Positions 1-6,211 of a stretch of 6,247 bases of DNA are shown piece after piece. The number at the start of each line of letters is the position of its first letter. Position 1 is the stretch's first letter. A program made the position numbers and the translations under genes. A model generated the notes under the pieces. That model saw only the letters and a list, made by a program, of their open reading frames with translations. It did no database searches and had not been told where the DNA came from. The DNA comes from Bacillota bacterium (GTDB lineage Bacteria; Bacillota; Clostridia; Peptostreptococcales; Acidaminobacteraceae), in contig JAUMXJ010000066.1 in assembly GCA_030529205.1 (NCBI GenBank), forward strand, positions 1 to 6,247, in the 5' to 3' direction.

Positions 1-631
1 TTAAAATGACGCCCACGGTCTGAAGCCCGATGATGATGGACGTTACAATCAACATGGAGAGAAAAAGAAGCAGCCGGCCGCTCGGAAACCCGATGACATC
101 AGCAAATTCCTTATCAAAGGAAACCACTTTGAATTCTTTCCAGAACAGCAAGACGAGCATCAGCAATGCGACGGAGACGGCAATCATCATCACCACGTCT
201 CCGATCAGGAGAGAGGACACCTGTCCGGAGATAAAGCTGTCAAGCCCCGCCTTGTTTCCGCCCGTCTGTTTATTGACCATGGTGAGAAGCAGTATCCCCA
301 GACCGAAAAAACTGCTGAGCACCGTGGCGAGAATGCTTTCAAAATCCGCACGGGTATTGCGTTTAAAAAAAGAGACGACGAGGATGGAGATAATGCCGGC
401 GATCGTCGCTCCGACGAGCAGAAGAAAAATATTTTTTGTTCCGGTAAGCATAAATGCTATCACCACGCCCGGAAGAACCGAGTGTGAGACAGCATCTCCG
501 ATCAGACTTTGCCGGCGCGAGACCGCAAAACATCCGAGCACGCCGCAGACGATTCCGAGAACGGCAGTCCCGACGGCTACGAGTCTGAATGTATAATCGC
601 CGAATATGCGAAAGAATATCGTAAAGTCCAT
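1..631 (-). CDS. troC: TroC-type metal ABC transporter permease (C-terminus cut off by window edge)
   Basis: This is an integral membrane subunit of a manganese/zinc/iron ABC importer (ABC-3 family), which forms the channel that receives metal from TroA and is driven by TroB. The 210 residues present contain hydrophobic segments at roughly 16-37, 52-63, 68-89, 100-119, 138-164 and 187-210. Family hallmarks are visible: RRQSLIGDAVSHSVLPG (residues 39-55), KEFKVVSFDKEFA (165-177), and TVGVIL at the truncated end, which normally begins a conserved late membrane helix. Family members are usually about 270-300 residues, so several tens of residues lie beyond position 1. The ATG at 631 directly follows the troB stop (TAAATG), and a purine-rich ribosome site (GGAGAGGGA, 644-652) lies in the last troB codons. 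This suggests translational coupling. A second permease (troD) may follow outside the window. The family assignment is firm. The metal specificity and the C/D naming are inferred. Confidence 0.9.
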   Translation of the reverse strand, partial: MDFTIFFRIFGDYTFRLVAVGTAVLGIVCGVLGCFAVSRRQSLIGDAVSHSVLPGVVIAFMLTGTKNIFLLLVGATIAGIISILVVSFFKRNTRADFESILATVLSSFFGLGILLLTMVNKQTGGNKAGLDSFISGQVSSLLIGDVVMMIAVSVALLMLVLLFWKEFKVVSFDKEFADVIGFPSGRLLLFLSMLIVTSIIIGLQTVGVIL

Positions 632-1363
632 TTATATTCTGATTCCCTCTCCAAAAGCAAGTTTGATTTTTTCTTCGGTAAATGCCGTGGCCGTCGGGCC
701 GTTCGAAATGACCTGCTTTCTGATGATGGTGACCCAGTCGAAATACTCGTTGACCGTGGTCAAATCATGGTGCACGACAATCACGGTGCCGTTTTTGCTT
801 TTGATTTCTTTCATGAGAGAGACGATGGCGTTCTGGGTGCGCGCATCCACACCTTTGAACGGCTCGTCCATAAAGTAGAGCTGTGCATCCTGCGCCAACG
901 CTCTCGCCAGAAAGACGCGCTGTTGTTGTCCGCCGGAGAGCTCGCTGATCTGACGGTCCACATAGGGCGTCATCTCCATTTTTTCAAGAGCTTCCAGCGC
1001 GATGGCCTTGTCCGCTTTTCCCGGTCTTTTGAACCATCCGAGATGCCCGTACCGTCCCATCAGGACAATGTCCAGGACGGTAGCGGGGAAATCCCAATCG
1101 ATGCTGCCGCTCTGCGGAACATAGGCGATTTTGGTGGTCTTCTTCGGAAGTTTTTCAAACCCGAGATCGGGAAAATGAACTTCTCCGGTAATCGGCTTGA
1201 GCAGCCCCAGCACCGCTTTGAGCAGGGTCGTCTTGCCCGCTCCGTTCGGCCCGATGATCGCATTCAACGAACCGCCGGGTAGACTGAGGTCGATATCCAA
1301 CAGGACCGGCACTTGGTTATAAGCCACCGTGAGATCGTGTACAACAACAGCGTTTTTATTCAT
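632..1363 (-). CDS. troB: TroB-type metal ABC transporter ATP-binding protein
   Basis: This is the cytoplasmic ATPase of the Tro metal importer; it hydrolyses ATP to drive metal through the TroC permease. The 243-residue length is normal for the family. All nucleotide-binding elements are present: Walker A GPNGAGKTT (residues 38-46), Q-loop VPQ (82-84), ABC signature LSGGQQQR (142-149), Walker B LYFMDEP (162-168) with catalytic Glu167, D-loop GVD (171-173), and switch His199 in VHHDL. The stretch SIDWDFPATVLDIVLMGRYG after the Q-loop (residues 87-106) is characteristic of ATPases paired with manganese/zinc/iron binding proteins, which separates it from generic importers. The start lies 4 bp after the troA stop. 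Its likely ribosome site, AAAGGA (1377-1382), is inside the final troA codons, with a rather long 13-nt gap. The family is certain. The metal transported is inferred from the neighbours. Confidence 0.95.
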   Translation of the reverse strand: MNKNAVVVHDLTVAYNQVPVLLDIDLSLPGGSLNAIIGPNGAGKTTLLKAVLGLLKPITGEVHFPDLGFEKLPKKTTKIAYVPQSGSIDWDFPATVLDIVLMGRYGHLGWFKRPGKADKAIALEALEKMEMTPYVDRQISELSGGQQQRVFLARALAQDAQLYFMDEPFKGVDARTQNAIVSLMKEIKSKNGTVIVVHHDLTTVNEYFDWVTIIRKQVISNGPTATAFTEEKIKLAFGEGIRI

Positions 1364-1367
1364 TTTA

Positions 1368-2360
1368 TTATTGATTTCCTTTGATCAATGCGTCGACAAT
1401 GGTATCGATGTTCGCTTTAATGGTCAGAATATAGGTTGCGTGACCGCTCGCCTCGTCACCGAGTGAATCCGAGTAAAGCTCTCCGCCGAGTCCCACTTCT
1501 TCTCCCTTGGATTTCACGGCATCCTGAAGTGACTGGATGTTCTTGGTAGGAACCGATGTCTCGACAAAAATCGCCTTGATTTTTCTCTCTACGATGAAAT
1601 CCGCGAGATTGGTCACATCGTTGATTCCCGCTTCCGCGTCCGTACTGATGCCCTGAAGCCCTTTGACCTCAAATCCGTATGCGCGTCCGAAGTAACGGAA
1701 CGCGTCATGAGCCGTGATGAGGACTCTCTTCGACGATTCCACTTCGTTCGCTCTGTCGGCTACATATTTGTGAAGTTCATCCAACTCTTTTTCATAAGCC
1801 GCCAATTTTTCCGCCACTTTCGCCTTGTCGATGCCCTCTACTTGTGAGAACTGATCCGCTACGTACTTGACCGCTTTTTTCCAAAGCTGGACGTCGAACC
1901 ATACATGCGGGTCGAAAATTTCAGGATTGTCTTCATCTGCAAGCAAGTCCGTATTTTCATACGCTTTTTCCACCACAATAATGGTTTTTCCCTGCTTGGT
2001 CAGACCTTCGAAAATATCTCCCATTTTGCCTTCGAGATGAAGTCCGTGATACAGCACAATACTTGCATTCTGCAGTTTTTCTATATCTCCTGCGCTCGCC
2101 TTGTATTGGTGCGGGTCGATTCCGACGCCCATGAGCGGAATCACTTCCACCTGATCGCCGACGAGGACTTTCGCCATATCCGCGAGGAACGTCGTCGTCG
2201 CAACTACGCTGATCTTTTTCACATCCCCACCCTGTGCGGCGGATGATGTTGTGTTTCCCTGATCCTTCGTTCCGCAAGCTGCCATTCCGAATACGAGCGA
2301 AATCACCAGCACCATTGCAAGCACTTTTGCAACCAATCCATGTTTCATGTAATTTGACAT
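1368..2360 (-). CDS. troA: TroA-type metal-binding lipoprotein of an ABC importer
   Basis: This is the extracytoplasmic substrate-binding lipoprotein (cluster A-I, Zn/Mn type) that hands metal to the TroB/TroC transporter. The 330-residue product starts with a lysine-containing N-region and hydrophobic core (about residues 9-25), followed by a lipobox ending GMAAC, so Cys29 should be lipidated. A Ser/Thr/Gly-rich linker follows. Predicted metal ligands are His84 (DPHQY), His152 (DPHVWFDV), His218 (TAHDAFRYFGRAYG) and Asp298 (LYSDSLG). The 66- and 80-residue spacings between the last three equal those of Treponema TroA (133, 199, 279). PsaA-type manganese proteins have Glu at the third position, so this is TroA-like, which leaves Zn, Mn and Fe all possible. 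ATG at 2360 is preferred over an in-frame GTG at 2366, because that GTG overlaps the AAGGAG ribosome site. It is the first gene of the tro operon, with its own promoter and a palindromic operator candidate. Confidence 0.95.
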   Translation of the reverse strand: MSNYMKHGLVAKVLAMVLVISLVFGMAACGTKDQGNTTSSAAQGGDVKKISVVATTTFLADMAKVLVGDQVEVIPLMGVGIDPHQYKASAGDIEKLQNASIVLYHGLHLEGKMGDIFEGLTKQGKTIIVVEKAYENTDLLADEDNPEIFDPHVWFDVQLWKKAVKYVADQFSQVEGIDKAKVAEKLAAYEKELDELHKYVADRANEVESSKRVLITAHDAFRYFGRAYGFEVKGLQGISTDAEAGINDVTNLADFIVERKIKAIFVETSVPTKNIQSLQDAVKSKGEEVGLGGELYSDSLGDEASGHATYILTIKANIDTIVDALIKGNQ

Positions 2361-2365
2361 ATACA

Positions 2366-2371
2366 CTCCTT
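2366..2371 (-). promoter_or_regulatory. Ribosome binding site that decides the troA start
   Basis: AAGGAG lies five bases (TGTAT) ahead of the ATG at 2360. The alternative in-frame GTG at 2364-2366 shares a base with this site and so cannot use it. The shorter, 330-residue TroA is therefore the likely product. Confidence 0.8.
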
Positions 2372-2390
2372 ATTGATAATGTTTCTCAAT
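2372..2390 (-). promoter_or_regulatory. Candidate metalloregulator operator in the troA leader
   Basis: The minus strand reads ATTGAGAAACATTATCAAT, a 19-bp interrupted palindrome. Its outer five bases on each side (ATTGA/TCAAT) match perfectly, and two further positions match in each half. It overlaps the last two bases of the -10 box, covers the expected transcription start, and ends directly against the troA Shine-Dalgarno. Protein bound here would block initiation. Operators of TroR/MntR (DtxR family) and Fur/Zur repressors occupy similar positions at metal-uptake genes. No regulator gene is in the window, so which family binds is inference. Confidence 0.5.
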
Positions 2391-2418
2391 ATTACCACGC
2401 GTAAATCGATGATTTCAA
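2389..2418 (-). promoter_or_regulatory. troA: Predicted sigma-70/sigma-A promoter of the tro operon
   Basis: On the minus strand, a -35 box TTGAAA (2418-2413) is followed by an 18-bp spacer and a -10 box TAATAT (2394-2389). Each box differs from consensus (TTGACA, TATAAT) by one or two bases, and spacing is within the functional range. The expected start of transcription is about 2382, which gives a short leader before the troA ATG. The position in the gap between pyk and troA supports separate transcription of the metal importer. Confidence 0.65.
2403..2415 (-). repeat. Short inverted repeat across the troA -35 box and spacer
   Basis: On the minus strand, AAATC (2415-2411), a three-base centre ATC, and GATTT (2407-2403) form a perfect 5+3+5 palindrome. 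It starts within the -35 hexamer and runs into the spacer, so it could be a second protein-binding site. It is short enough to be a chance match. Confidence 0.3.
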
Positions 2419-2442
2419 GTACTTTTTTTAAAAATTACTACG

Positions 2443-2469
2443 AAACAATGATATCATAGTTGATTGTTT
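2443..2469 (-). repeat. Inverted repeat upstream of the troA promoter
   Basis: On the minus strand, AAACAAT (2469-2463) and ATTGTTT (2449-2443) are perfect 7-bp inverted arms separated by 13 bases. Overlapping this is a separate perfect 10-bp palindrome, ATGATATCAT (2457-2448). Both lie some 25-50 bp upstream of the -35 box, where an activator or a second repressor dimer could bind. No matching regulator is visible here. Confidence 0.35.
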
Positions 2470-2480
2470 TTATGAACAGA

Positions 2481-2512
2481 AGGAGCATGACACTCTTGCA
2501 GTCCTCACTCCT
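2481..2512 (-). terminator. Weak hairpin after pyk, possible terminator
   Basis: About 14 bases after the pyk stop, AGGAG (2512-2508) can pair with CTCCT (2485-2481). The stem may extend through TGA/TCA with a two-base bulge and a loop of about 14 bases. The following sequence is T-rich only in patches (TTCTGTTCAT), without a clean U-run, so it is not a convincing intrinsic terminator. It is the best candidate for separating pyk from the tro operon. Confidence 0.25.
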
Positions 2513-2526
2513 ATACCGTTTCCCCC

Positions 2527-4293
2527 TTACTGCATTTTTCTCGAATTGCTTGCAAACACAATATTTTTACTCGAATTTACGGTAATTTCCACGCCGGTCT
2601 TGATGAGTTCGGTAGCGCGATACACCCCGACAATACACGGTTTGCTGATGCTGAGTGCGATGACGGCTCCGGTGGAATTGTACCCGCCTTCTTCCACGAC
2701 GATTGCGCTCGCCTGCTTGATATACGGAATCATGTCGCTGTCGACGGATTTGGCGATGATGATATCGCCCTCGGCGAATCCGTTTTGTTTCAGCTCCTCC
2801 GAACAGCTTCCTACAATCGATCTTCCCGACACTTTTCCGGGAACCACGCCCAGGCCCTTAATCAGGACTTCGCCGACCAGCTGCACCTTCATCAAGTTGG
2901 TTGCACCGGAGATTCCGACCGGGACTCCGGCGGAGATCACCACGATGTCGCCGTCCGCAATCAAGCCCTTTTCTTTCGAGCTCTCCACGGCAATATCAAA
3001 AATTTTGTCGGTGGAATCCGCATCTTCTATCACCATCGGATAGACACCCCAGAGAAGATTGATCCACCTTCGCACCGACTCGGTCGTCGTGCACGCGATG
3101 ATGGCGGACTTCGGTCTGAGTTTGGATACCTTGCGCGCGGTAAAACCGCTGGAAGTCGCAGTCAAAATTGCGCCGGCATTCAGGTCGAGCGCGGCTCTTG
3201 CGGTCGCGTGGCTCACCGCCTCCGTCACACCCTGCTCGACCACACTCTTGATGCGGCTGTCGAGGATATCGTCGTACTTCAATACTTCCTCGGTTGCCAT
3301 CGCAATCTTCGACATAAAGGTCACCGCTTCCACGGGATAATGCCCGACAGCAGTCTCTCCGGACAGCATCACGGCATCCGTACCGTCGAATATGGCGTTG
3401 GCGACATCCGTCGTCTCCGCCCTCGTCGGGCGCGGATTGCGCATCATGGAATCGAGCATCTGCGTCGCCGTGATAACCGGTTTGCCTTCCATATTGCATT
3501 TTTCAATAATCTGCTTCTGGACAATCGGCATGATTTCGGTTGAAATCTCAACACCGAGATCCCCTCTCGCGACCATCAGACCGTCCGAAACCCTGAGAAT
3601 CTCCTCCAGATTGTCGACCCCTTCCTGATTTTCGATTTTGGAGATAATCTTGATATTCCCTCCGCCGTGCTTCTCCAGAATTTTCCTGATTTCCAGCACG
3701 TCTTCCGCCTTTCGAATAAACGAAGCCGCGATAAAGTCGAGCTCGTGTTCGACCGCAAAAAGAAGATCCGATTCATCGCGTTCCGTAATCGCGGGAAGAT
3801 TGATCTTGACTCCGGGAACATTGATTCCCTTATTGTTCTTGATTTCTCCGCCGTTCTGCACCGTGGTATGGATGTGATTCCCCTCCACGGAATCCACGAC
3901 GAGTTCGATCAAACCGTCGTCGATGAGAATCCGGTCTCCGGATTTCACATCCTTCGGAAGTCCCGCATAGCTGACCTTGGAAATATGTGCATTTCCCACA
4001 ACCTCCTCCGAGGTGAGCGTAAATTTCTGTCCTCTTTCGAGCATGTAGCTCGGCGCGTCAAATGTTCCCGTCCGGATTTCAGGACCCTTGGTATCGAGCA
4101 GAATGGCGACAGGTGCATCCAGCTCCTCTCTGACTTTCTTGATGGTATTGACGCGGACGAGATGTTCCGCATGACTCCCGTGCGAAAAATTGAGCCTTGC
4201 CACATTCAGTCCCGCCTTGACCAAGGCTGTGAACATTTCATACGACTCACATGCCGGGCCGATGGTACATACGATTTTTGTCTTTCTAAGCAT
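2527..4293 (-). CDS. pyk: Pyruvate kinase, long form with C-terminal PEP-utilising domain
   Basis: This cytoplasmic glycolytic enzyme transfers phosphate from phosphoenolpyruvate to ADP, giving pyruvate and ATP. The 588-residue product matches the long Bacillus-type enzyme. The TIM-barrel A domain (about 1-70 and 170-345) carries Arg33 in ARLNFSHG, the signature IKIISKIEN (214-222) with catalytic Lys219, metal ligands Glu221 and Asp245, and ITATQMLDSM (274-283). The B-domain lid is about 71-168. Glu72 in DTKGPEIRTG corresponds to the glutamate found in potassium-dependent enzymes. A regulatory C domain (about 356-473) is followed by a PEP-utilising mobile domain (about 480-580). In that domain the usual TSHAA motif reads NSTGA, so its histidine is replaced by Thr541. 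The start is set at ATG 4293, because MLRKTKIVCTIGPA is the normal family N-terminus and AAAGAGG lies just upstream. A GTG at 4356 would add 21 unrelated residues. Confidence 0.97.
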   Translation of the reverse strand: MLRKTKIVCTIGPACESYEMFTALVKAGLNVARLNFSHGSHAEHLVRVNTIKKVREELDAPVAILLDTKGPEIRTGTFDAPSYMLERGQKFTLTSEEVVGNAHISKVSYAGLPKDVKSGDRILIDDGLIELVVDSVEGNHIHTTVQNGGEIKNNKGINVPGVKINLPAITERDESDLLFAVEHELDFIAASFIRKAEDVLEIRKILEKHGGGNIKIISKIENQEGVDNLEEILRVSDGLMVARGDLGVEISTEIMPIVQKQIIEKCNMEGKPVITATQMLDSMMRNPRPTRAETTDVANAIFDGTDAVMLSGETAVGHYPVEAVTFMSKIAMATEEVLKYDDILDSRIKSVVEQGVTEAVSHATARAALDLNAGAILTATSSGFTARKVSKLRPKSAIIACTTTESVRRWINLLWGVYPMVIEDADSTDKIFDIAVESSKEKGLIADGDIVVISAGVPVGISGATNLMKVQLVGEVLIKGLGVVPGKVSGRSIVGSCSEELKQNGFAEGDIIIAKSVDSDMIPYIKQASAIVVEEGGYNSTGAVIALSISKPCIVGVYRATELIKTGVEITVNSSKNIVFASNSRKMQ

Positions 4294-4297
4294 AATT

Positions 4298-4304
4298 CCT
4301 CTTT
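4298..4304 (-). promoter_or_regulatory. pyk: Ribosome binding site that decides the pyk start
   Basis: AAAGAGG lies four bases ahead of the ATG at 4293. Spacing is a little tight but usable. Together with the conserved N-terminus that begins at this ATG, it argues against the upstream in-frame GTG at 4356, which overlaps the stop codon of the preceding gene. Confidence 0.65.
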
Positions 4305-4308
4305 CCGG

Positions 4309-4337
4309 TTTTAAAAATGCCGTTTTTAAAGTGCCGT
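4309..4337 (-). repeat. Tandem repeat with embedded inverted repeat in the pyk leader
   Basis: On the plus strand, TTTTAAAAATGCCGT (4309-4323) is followed at once by TTTTAAAGTGCCGT (4324-4337), an imperfect head-to-tail duplication. Within it, TTTAAAAA (4310-4317) and TTTTTAAA (4323-4330) form a perfect 8-bp inverted repeat around TGCCG. The stem is purely A/T, so an RNA hairpin would be weak, and a protein site or a slippage product is equally possible. It sits 16 bp upstream of the pyk ATG, between the HD-gene stop and the pyk ribosome site. Confidence 0.5.
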
Positions 4338-4355
4338 CTTTCAAGGTATCCCTCA

Positions 4356-4955
4356 CTATTCGTCCTTGATGAAACCCTTGCGGATGTTTTCCTCTATTTT
4401 CTCCAGCACATAGGCGTAAATCTCCGCACTGAAGGATTCGATCGGCTCAATCCGCTTCATAATCTGACTTCTCGTCACGCCGAATTCCGACCAGGTTCCG
4501 CCGTCATCCGCATAAATATTGCTGAGAACGGGCTGAAGACGGTCGACGGCATTGGCGAAAATCGCTTCTCCGGAAGTCATCTCGTCGAATTCCGTCCACA
4601 GATCGCCGATCATCTTCGCGTTTTCCGGACTGAGTTTTTCCTTGATGAGTTCCATCGCCTCGATCTCACGCTCCCGCTTGCCCACGCTTCCGACTTGATC
4701 GTAGGCGAACGTGTCTCCGGCGTAAATCTCCACGATATCGTGAATCAACAACATCTTGACGACCTTGTCCATATCCGCGACTTGCCCGTCCTTTTCCCGC
4801 ACATATTTCCCCAGAAGCATTCCCATTACGGCAATATGCCAGGAATGCTCCGCATCGTTTTCGCGCCTCTTCTCGCCGATAATCCAGGTGCGGCGAAAAA
4901 TCTTCTTCATTTTCTCGAGTTCGACCATGAACTCCAAATCTTTCATTAATTCCAT
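4356..4955 (-). CDS. HD-domain phosphohydrolase, YfbR/HDDC2-like (5'-deoxynucleotidase type)
   Basis: This is a small metal-dependent phosphohydrolase of the HD superfamily. Characterised relatives such as E. coli YfbR remove phosphate from deoxynucleoside 5'-monophosphates, so a role in nucleotide-pool upkeep is likely but inferred. The 199-residue length is typical. Predicted metal and catalytic residues are His37 in RRENDAEHSWH, His72-Asp73 and Glu76 in LLIHDIVEIYAGD, and Asp138 in ANAVDRLQP. The N-terminal segment LEKMKKIFRRTW also fits the family. It has no signal peptide or membrane segment, so it is cytoplasmic. ATG 4955 has only a weak ribosome site (GTGAGA). In-frame ATGs at 4946 and 4928 are alternatives, but the first keeps a family-like N-terminus. 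It lies 66 bp after the dehydrogenase and 62 bp before pyk, possibly in the same transcript. The exact substrate is not determined by sequence. Confidence 0.88.
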   Translation of the reverse strand: MELMKDLEFMVELEKMKKIFRRTWIIGEKRRENDAEHSWHIAVMGMLLGKYVREKDGQVADMDKVVKMLLIHDIVEIYAGDTFAYDQVGSVGKREREIEAMELIKEKLSPENAKMIGDLWTEFDEMTSGEAIFANAVDRLQPVLSNIYADDGGTWSEFGVTRSQIMKRIEPIESFSAEIYAYVLEKIEENIRKGFIKDE

Positions 4956-5021
4956 GCGTATCTCACTGTATTCACTTTTTATACTTTTGCTGTATCTCTT
5001 CTCCGTGGTTTGTCACCTTTT

Positions 5022-6197
5022 TTATCTTCCGTATGCCAGGCTCTCTCTGAGAATGTCCGCAATCGCCGCATGCGTCAGCGTCTTGTAACCGTTGCTGCGA
5101 ATCAATGCGGAATCGGCGATTTCCTTCACCATGTCCTCGCGCACGCCCAGCTCCCCGACGTTCATCACGACGCCGATCTCGTTCATCCACGCTTCGAGCG
5201 CCTTCAGACCTTCACGTGCAATCTCTTCGTCGGTCTTTCCCTCCGGACGGACATTCCACACACTCTCGGCGAATCTCTTGAAGCGATGCAGCCCCGCGTC
5301 CATAATATGCCTGAAGTACGGCAGGGTCACACACGCCAGAGTCATCCCGTGCGTCGCATCGGTGTATGCGCTGACGGCGTGTCCGACGGCATGCACCTCC
5401 CAGTCCCCGGGCTTGCCCTTGCCGATCAGCGAGTTCAGCGCCCAGGTCGCCGCCCACATGATATTGGAGCGCGCTTCGTAATCGTGCGGATTGACCACGG
5501 CGACACGAGCGGCGGCGATCACCGCACGCATCAGGCCCTCCGACAGATAGTCGCTGACGTTCTCGTCATGGCCGGAAAAGTACTGCTCGAAAATATGCGA
5601 CATAATATCGAAAATCCCCGCCACCATCTGGTACTTCGGCAGACTGTATGTGTAGACCGGGTCCAGAATCGAAAACTTCGGGCACATGATGTCGCCGAGC
5701 GAACAACCGAATTTCAGCTTCGCCTCCGTATGCGTGACTACGGAAGTCCCGTTCATCTCGGAGCCCGTTCCCACCATGGTGAGCACTGCTCCGATCGGAA
5801 TCACCCGCTCAGGCACTTCGTTTCCCGCATAGAACTTCTCCCAAGGGTCGCCTCCGCAGTGCGCCGCAGCCGAAACCGCCTTCGCATAGTCGATGACCGA
5901 GCCGCCGCCTACCGCCAGAATCAAGTCCACATCCTGTGTCCGCGCGATTTCCGCACCTTCCAGAACCTTCTTCAGGGTCGGATTCGGCATCACTCCCGCC
6001 ACCTCGAACACCTGCTTCCCGGCTTTCTCGAGAAACTCCCGAACGGCGTCATATATCCCGTTTTTCTTAATCGAACCTCCGCCATAGCAGAGAAGCACCT
6101 TCTCCCCGTACTTCGGCAGCTCTTTTTCCAACGCATTCACCGAATGCTCCCCGAAATAAACCTTTGTCGGCACCGAGTAAACAAAATTCCCCAGCAT
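5022..6197 (-). CDS. Iron-containing (butanol-type) alcohol dehydrogenase, YqhD/BdhA-like
   Basis: This is a group III metal-dependent alcohol dehydrogenase, a cytoplasmic NAD(P)H-linked enzyme that reduces short aldehydes such as butyraldehyde to alcohols. The 391-residue length is normal. The N-terminal Rossmann-like domain carries YGGGSIKKNG (38-47) and AVGGGSVIDYAKA (95-107). The C-terminal helical domain holds the metal site: Asp197 and His201 (FDIMSH), His269 (WEVHAVGH) and His283 (DATHG). The 14-residue gap between the last two equals that of E. coli YqhD. Gly at the third position of GGGS, rather than the Asp of FucO-like enzymes, suggests NADPH preference. LDPVYTYSLP and MWAATWALNSLIG are typical of the BdhA/YugJ/YqhD clade. 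The start at 6197 has AGGGG three bases upstream, and no alternative fits better. In a fermenter this enzyme would dispose of reducing power or detoxify aldehydes. The true substrate cannot be read from sequence. Confidence 0.95.
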   Translation of the reverse strand: MLGNFVYSVPTKVYFGEHSVNALEKELPKYGEKVLLCYGGGSIKKNGIYDAVREFLEKAGKQVFEVAGVMPNPTLKKVLEGAEIARTQDVDLILAVGGGSVIDYAKAVSAAAHCGGDPWEKFYAGNEVPERVIPIGAVLTMVGTGSEMNGTSVVTHTEAKLKFGCSLGDIMCPKFSILDPVYTYSLPKYQMVAGIFDIMSHIFEQYFSGHDENVSDYLSEGLMRAVIAAARVAVVNPHDYEARSNIMWAATWALNSLIGKGKPGDWEVHAVGHAVSAYTDATHGMTLACVTLPYFRHIMDAGLHRFKRFAESVWNVRPEGKTDEEIAREGLKALEAWMNEIGVVMNVGELGVREDMVKEIADSALIRSNGYKTLTHAAIADILRESLAYGR

Positions 6198-6211
6198 ATT
6201 CCCCTGCTTTA

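Noticed and set aside
509..1282. Long plus-strand open frame opposite troB (257 codons)
   Set aside because: It lies antisense to a perfectly conserved ABC ATPase, has low-complexity charged composition with no recognisable domain, and follows from codon bias of the true gene.
2487..2585. Possible 32-codon plus-strand small ORF with AGAAGGAG just upstream
   Set aside because: The purine-rich site is only one base from the ATG, which is too close. The frame runs into the antisense of the pyk 3' end and the peptide has no distinctive feature.
3667..4314. Plus-strand open frame of 215 codons opposite the pyruvate kinase N-terminal half
   Set aside because: It is antisense to highly conserved catalytic sequence of pyk, with no family match or plausible ribosome site noticed.
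4294..4356. N-terminal extension of pyk from the GTG at 4356
   Set aside because: The 21 extra residues are not part of the family, and a ribosome site precedes the ATG at 4293, which begins the conserved MLRKTKIVCTIGP sequence.
4317..4949. Plus-strand open frame of 210 codons almost exactly opposite the HD-domain gene
   Set aside because: The minus-strand frame encodes a complete HD family protein with all metal ligands. The antisense product resembles nothing known and is a shadow.
5005..5023. Terminator-like GGT/ACC hairpin followed by seven T residues on the plus strand
   Set aside because: The stem is only about three pairs, and no plus-strand gene ends there. On the minus strand the T-run is an A-run, so it cannot terminate the dehydrogenase transcript.
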